The notes below the pieces were generated by a model that was given only the letters and a program-made list of their open reading frames with translations, was not told the origin of the DNA and made no database searches. This document shows, piece after piece, positions 60,820-64,000 of a DNA stretch of 64,000 bases. Source of the DNA: Fidelibacterota bacterium (GTDB taxonomy: Bacteria; Fidelibacterota; UBA8477; JABMPR01); the NCBI GenBank assembly GCA_016844945.1, contig JAERTJ010000007.1, positions 1 through 64,000 on the forward strand, given 5' to 3'. The first letter of the stretch is position 1. Every line of letters starts with the position of its first letter. The position numbers and the translations under genes were made by a program.

Positions 60820-63800
60820 ATGAAAAAATATATACTGATCGTTTTAACGCTGATGGTTGCCATGGCAAATGCCGGAACTTCAGACCCCGCCAATTATCAC
60901 TCCGACCGATTATTAGTCTGTTTTCAACCCGATGTTTATGTCCAGACCATTGATTTAAGAGGTACTACGCCTGTTGTGGGCATCGCCAGTGTAGACTATT
61001 TATTGTCGCGGTACGAAATTGCATCAATGAAAAAATATCTTCCCGGTTCAACCGAAGATCAGATGGATGGTGATATTATCCTGTCACACATCTTTGAATT
61101 GACCTTAGCCCCAGGTAAAGCCTCATTGACAGAAATGATGGCAGATTTTGAAGCAGAAAAATCAATTCTCTATGCAGAGCGGGTACCTATTATGATGCCC
61201 CATTTTACTCCCAATGACTCACGTTTCGGAACCCAGTGGTATCTACCAAAAATTGGCGCTCCCGACGCCTGGGATTTTTGGGATATTGATGGAGGAGAAC
61301 GACCGGGAAACACCAGTATTGTTATGGCGAGTGTAGATACAGGTGTCCAGTATTACCACCCCGATCTCTGGAAAAGAGCCTGGATCAACCAGGATGAAAT
61401 CCCCTCTGATATCTTTGATGCAGTTGATACGGATAGTGATGGAGTGGTAACCCCCATTGAAGTTGTAGCCCATTTAAGTGATTACGACTCGAATGGTCTT
61501 ATTGACCTCAGGGATGCTATGCATTCAAGCTCACCGTTTATGGATGGTTTGGATGGTGATGACTGGGACAATAACCCTGCCACATATATTGATGATTTAC
61601 TGGGGTGGGACGCTGCTGGAACTTCTTCAACGTCAGGTGAAGATAATGACCCAATCGCCGCATTTTCTGGTAGTGCAAATTTAAGCACTCGTATGCATGG
61701 AACCCATGTGGCTGGCCTCCTGGCAGCTGAAAGTGGCAATGGAACAGGTATAGCCAGCTCTATTTATAATGGCTCGTTCATGTCTGTAAAAGTATTTATT
61801 GATCAAAGCTCTGGCGGAATCTCAAATGGCCCCTCAGGTATGTTGTATGCTGCAGGAGCAGGTGCAGATGTGGTGAACATGTCCTATGGAGGTCCAGGCT
61901 ACAGTACTTCAACGCAGGCAATTGTCAATGTTTGTCATAATACTTATGGAGCTATTCTTGTTTCTTCCGCTGGGAATGGGAACGATGATGGCTCTCCTTC
62001 TGGTGATCCGGCTTATCCATCAGGCTATGACAATGTAGTTTCCGTTACAGCTGTTGGTTCAGGGGATAACTTTTCCTGGGCTCACTACGGTGATGGAGAG
62101 GGCAATACACAATTTTTTGGTGTAGACATGAGTGCGCCAGGAGAAAATATTCTGAGTACAGTTTTCACCACCTCTAATGGGGGATATTCTTCATGGGATG
62201 GAACCTCCATGTCATCTCCCATCGCGGCTTCTTGTTTTGGTTTGCTCAAATCGGCATACCCGGGTGAGACCAATGATTGGTACATCGAGGCAATCCTGAG
62301 TACCACAGATGACATTGATCATCTAAACCCTAATTTTGCTGGCCAGCTGGGTACCGGTCGAATCAATATACACAAAGCCCTGGGGCACCTGATTTATCCA
62401 AGCTTATCTTATGACTCATATAGTCTCAACTTAATCAATGACAGTGGCGATGGATTGCTCTCACCCGGTGATGGAGCGAGGATGAGGGTCAACCTGTTTA
62501 ACGAACCTGGTTGGGTGGATGCAGTGGGTGTAACTGCCATCCTCCGCAGTAATTCTGAATTCATTACCGTTGTTGATAGTACAGGGGCATATACAGATAT
62601 CAACAGCGGCAATATCGGAGTCAATATTACAGACAGATATGAATTCTCAGTAGCTTCAGATGCGCCATCAGGTCAATTCCCAATGACGCTCTCTATTATT
62701 GCGAATACTGAATCAGATCGACCCTATACCGTTGAAGTTGAATTCAATATTGAAGTAAGTATCTGGCAGGCAAACTTTCCATTAGCATCAAGTATTATAA
62801 AAGGCGGCAATGCTGTAGTAGATCTGGATGGTGATGGTAGTAAAGAAATTATCTATGCTGCCTATGATAGTCTCCTCCATGCTGTGAATGCTGACGGAGA
62901 TGAATTACCCGGCTTTCCAGTGCTTCTGGATTACTTGTTAGAAGCAACACCCGCAGTTGGAGATATAGATAACGATGGCGATCTGGAGGTGGTTGTTGGT
63001 AGTTTGAATCGTAACCTATATGTCGTTCAGCATGATGGCAGTAGTGAAATGATTTACACAGGTCCAGGGTTTATTCTTGCACCGTCTACATTATATGATC
63101 TTGATGGAGATGGTGATCTTGAAATTGTGTTACCAACTGTAGGAGCAGACCTGGCTGTAATACATCATGATGGAACTCCACTACCAAATTTTCCAATGAC
63201 ATTGGATCATAATATGACTGCCGGAGCTGCTATAGGGGACATTAATGCTGATGGGAATATCGACATCGTTGTTGGAACCTGGGCTGATAAGCTGCATGCT
63301 ATCAACCTGGATGGCAGCGAGGTTACGGGTTTCCCTGTTGAGTTAACTGATAAGATTAGATCTGCACCCATCCTTATGAATATTGATAATTCAAGTGATC
63401 ATACACTTGAGATTCTCTTTGGGTGTGATGACAATAAATTCCATGCCTATGATGCCACAGGAACAGAGTTATGGTTTGTCACTACCTCAGGTCAGAACAT
63501 TCAAGCCGATCCAGCTGCCTGTGATATGGATGGAGATGGAGATCTAGAGATCATTTTTGGTGGTCTGGACAGATTGATATATGCTGTTGATCATACAGGA
63601 TCATTCCTGGATGGTTGGCCCGTAGGAACTGGTGGGGCAATTTATAGTTCTCCAGCTATTGCAGATATTGACAATGATGGGCTCGCTGAGGTATTTATTG
63701 GTTCAAATGATCGCTATCTCTATGGGTTTCATCTGGATGGATCTAGTATTGGTGGATTCCCCGCTGAAAATACTGGTAATATCCAGGCTTCACCGAGTAT

Positions 63801-64000
63801 TGCCGATCTTGATGGAGATGGTGATATCGAAATTATTACTGGCTCAGATAACAATTTGTTGGTGCTAGATCTGCCTACCATGGGAGATGTGGCAGGATAT
63901 TGGCCAACCCACAGAGGCTCCCTGCATAGAACGGGTGTATTACCTACTGTAGTGTCTGTCTCTGAGGGACCATCCATACCAGAGGGCTATTCTCTATCTG
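60820..64000 (+). CDS. Secreted subtilisin-like (S8) serine protease with FG-GAP repeats (3' end outside window)
   Basis: ATG at 60820 after AAGGAAAAG; the frame stays open to base 64000 (1060 codons). Signal peptide YILIVLTLMVAMANAG and a pro-region to about residue 135. The catalytic triad is intact: Asp173 in VMASVDTGVQ, His293 in RMHGTHVAGL, Ser463 in DGTSMSSPIAA, with the oxyanion Asn386 in SSAGNGNDDG. Between Asp and His are two EF-hand-like loops (DTDSDGVVTPIE, 203-214; DYDSNGLIDLRD, 221-232). From about residue 665 there are at least seven FG-GAP/VCBS-type repeats (VGDIDNDGDLEVVVGS, ACDMDGDGDLEIIFGG, IADIDNDGLAEVFIGS). The last visible residues, SIPEGYSLS, are where an NYPNPFNP sorting domain usually begins. 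It may mature the exported proteins of this cluster. Confidence 0.88.
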   Translation, partial: MKKYILIVLTLMVAMANAGTSDPANYHSDRLLVCFQPDVYVQTIDLRGTTPVVGIASVDYLLSRYEIASMKKYLPGSTEDQMDGDIILSHIFELTLAPGKASLTEMMADFEAEKSILYAERVPIMMPHFTPNDSRFGTQWYLPKIGAPDAWDFWDIDGGERPGNTSIVMASVDTGVQYYHPDLWKRAWINQDEIPSDIFDAVDTDSDGVVTPIEVVAHLSDYDSNGLIDLRDAMHSSSPFMDGLDGDDWDNNPATYIDDLLGWDAAGTSSTSGEDNDPIAAFSGSANLSTRMHGTHVAGLLAAESGNGTGIASSIYNGSFMSVKVFIDQSSGGISNGPSGMLYAAGAGADVVNMSYGGPGYSTSTQAIVNVCHNTYGAILVSSAGNGNDDGSPSGDPAYPSGYDNVVSVTAVGSGDNFSWAHYGDGEGNTQFFGVDMSAPGENILSTVFTTSNGGYSSWDGTSMSSPIAASCFGLLKSAYPGETNDWYIEAILSTTDDIDHLNPNFAGQLGTGRINIHKALGHLIYPSLSYDSYSLNLINDSGDGLLSPGDGARMRVNLFNEPGWVDAVGVTAILRSNSEFITVVDSTGAYTDINSGNIGVNITDRYEFSVASDAPSGQFPMTLSIIANTESDRPYTVEVEFNIEVSIWQANFPLASSIIKGGNAVVDLDGDGSKEIIYAAYDSLLHAVNADGDELPGFPVLLDYLLEATPAVGDIDNDGDLEVVVGSLNRNLYVVQHDGSSEMIYTGPGFILAPSTLYDLDGDGDLEIVLPTVGADLAVIHHDGTPLPNFPMTLDHNMTAGAAIGDINADGNIDIVVGTWADKLHAINLDGSEVTGFPVELTDKIRSAPILMNIDNSSDHTLEILFGCDDNKFHAYDATGTELWFVTTSGQNIQADPAACDMDGDGDLEIIFGGLDRLIYAVDHTGSFLDGWPVGTGGAIYSSPAIADIDNDGLAEVFIGSNDRYLYGFHLDGSSIGGFPAENTGNIQASPSIADLDGDGDIEIITGSDNNLLVLDLPTMGDVAGYWPTHRGSLHRTGVLPTVVSVSEGPSIPEGYSLS

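Noticed and set aside
1-64000. CRISPR arrays, tRNA or rRNA genes, insertion sequences, prophage
   Set aside because: No regularly spaced short repeats, cloverleaf-type sequences, transposase or phage motifs were recognised on either strand; a covariance and profile scan would be needed to be certain.

Overview
The window looks like chromosomal DNA from a Gram-negative bacterium of the FCB group outside the classical Bacteroidetes. Candidatus Marinimicrobia (Neomarinimicrobiota) is my best guess; Calditrichota, KSB1 or Cloacimonadota-like lineages are possible. The basis is the combination of lptB-rpoN, tig-clpP-clpX, SusC-like TonB-dependent receptors with carboxypeptidase-regulatory N-termini, PorV/PorQ-type barrels, and very large secreted proteins ending in Por-type (T9SS-like) sorting domains, several starting with NYPNPFNPST. 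No rRNA, tRNA, CRISPR array, insertion sequence or phage gene was seen. Assignments are from reading motifs, not from database searches.

Layout. 1-11.4 kb is housekeeping: the 3' part of lptB, rpoN, a divergent NodI/NodJ-like ABC exporter pair, a TrpR-family regulator with a TrpB2-type tryptophan synthase beta chain, a LOG-family nucleosidase, anmK, and tig-clpP-clpX. 12-64 kb is almost entirely cell-surface and secretion genes. Three modules repeat the order TonB-dependent receptor, large exported protein, PorV-like barrel: module A (12007-19558), module B (21722-28320, extended to 40693 by a multi-Ig protein with a seemingly dead peptidase domain, a TPR lipoprotein and two tandem 1050-residue paralogues) and module D (49589-57810, extended by another exported protein and a subtilase). 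Module C (40865-45567) has a receptor followed by two small paralogous lipoproteins, an unrecognised 49-residue membrane protein and spmA-spmB, with no PorV. A solitary membrane-anchored propeller protein (minus strand) lies between A and B, and an FGE-fold lipoprotein and an Asp-box secreted protein lie between C and D.

How they may work together (inference). The middle gene of each triad carries its own C-terminal signature (V-x-PNPY ... KxA), distinct from the NYPNPFNP signature on the exported proteins outside the triads. The simplest reading is that each triad is a matched set: outer-membrane receptor, dedicated surface protein, and dedicated PorV-like shuttle or anchor. Calcium-type loops (DxNxNGxLDxxE) recur in the receptors, partner proteins and protease, so the surface layer may be calcium-dependent. 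Regulation differs between modules: module A has a pair of 13-bp palindromes 21 bp apart over its promoter region, while module B and the Asp-box gene share a near-identical sigma-70 promoter and a 12-base start-of-transcript sequence.
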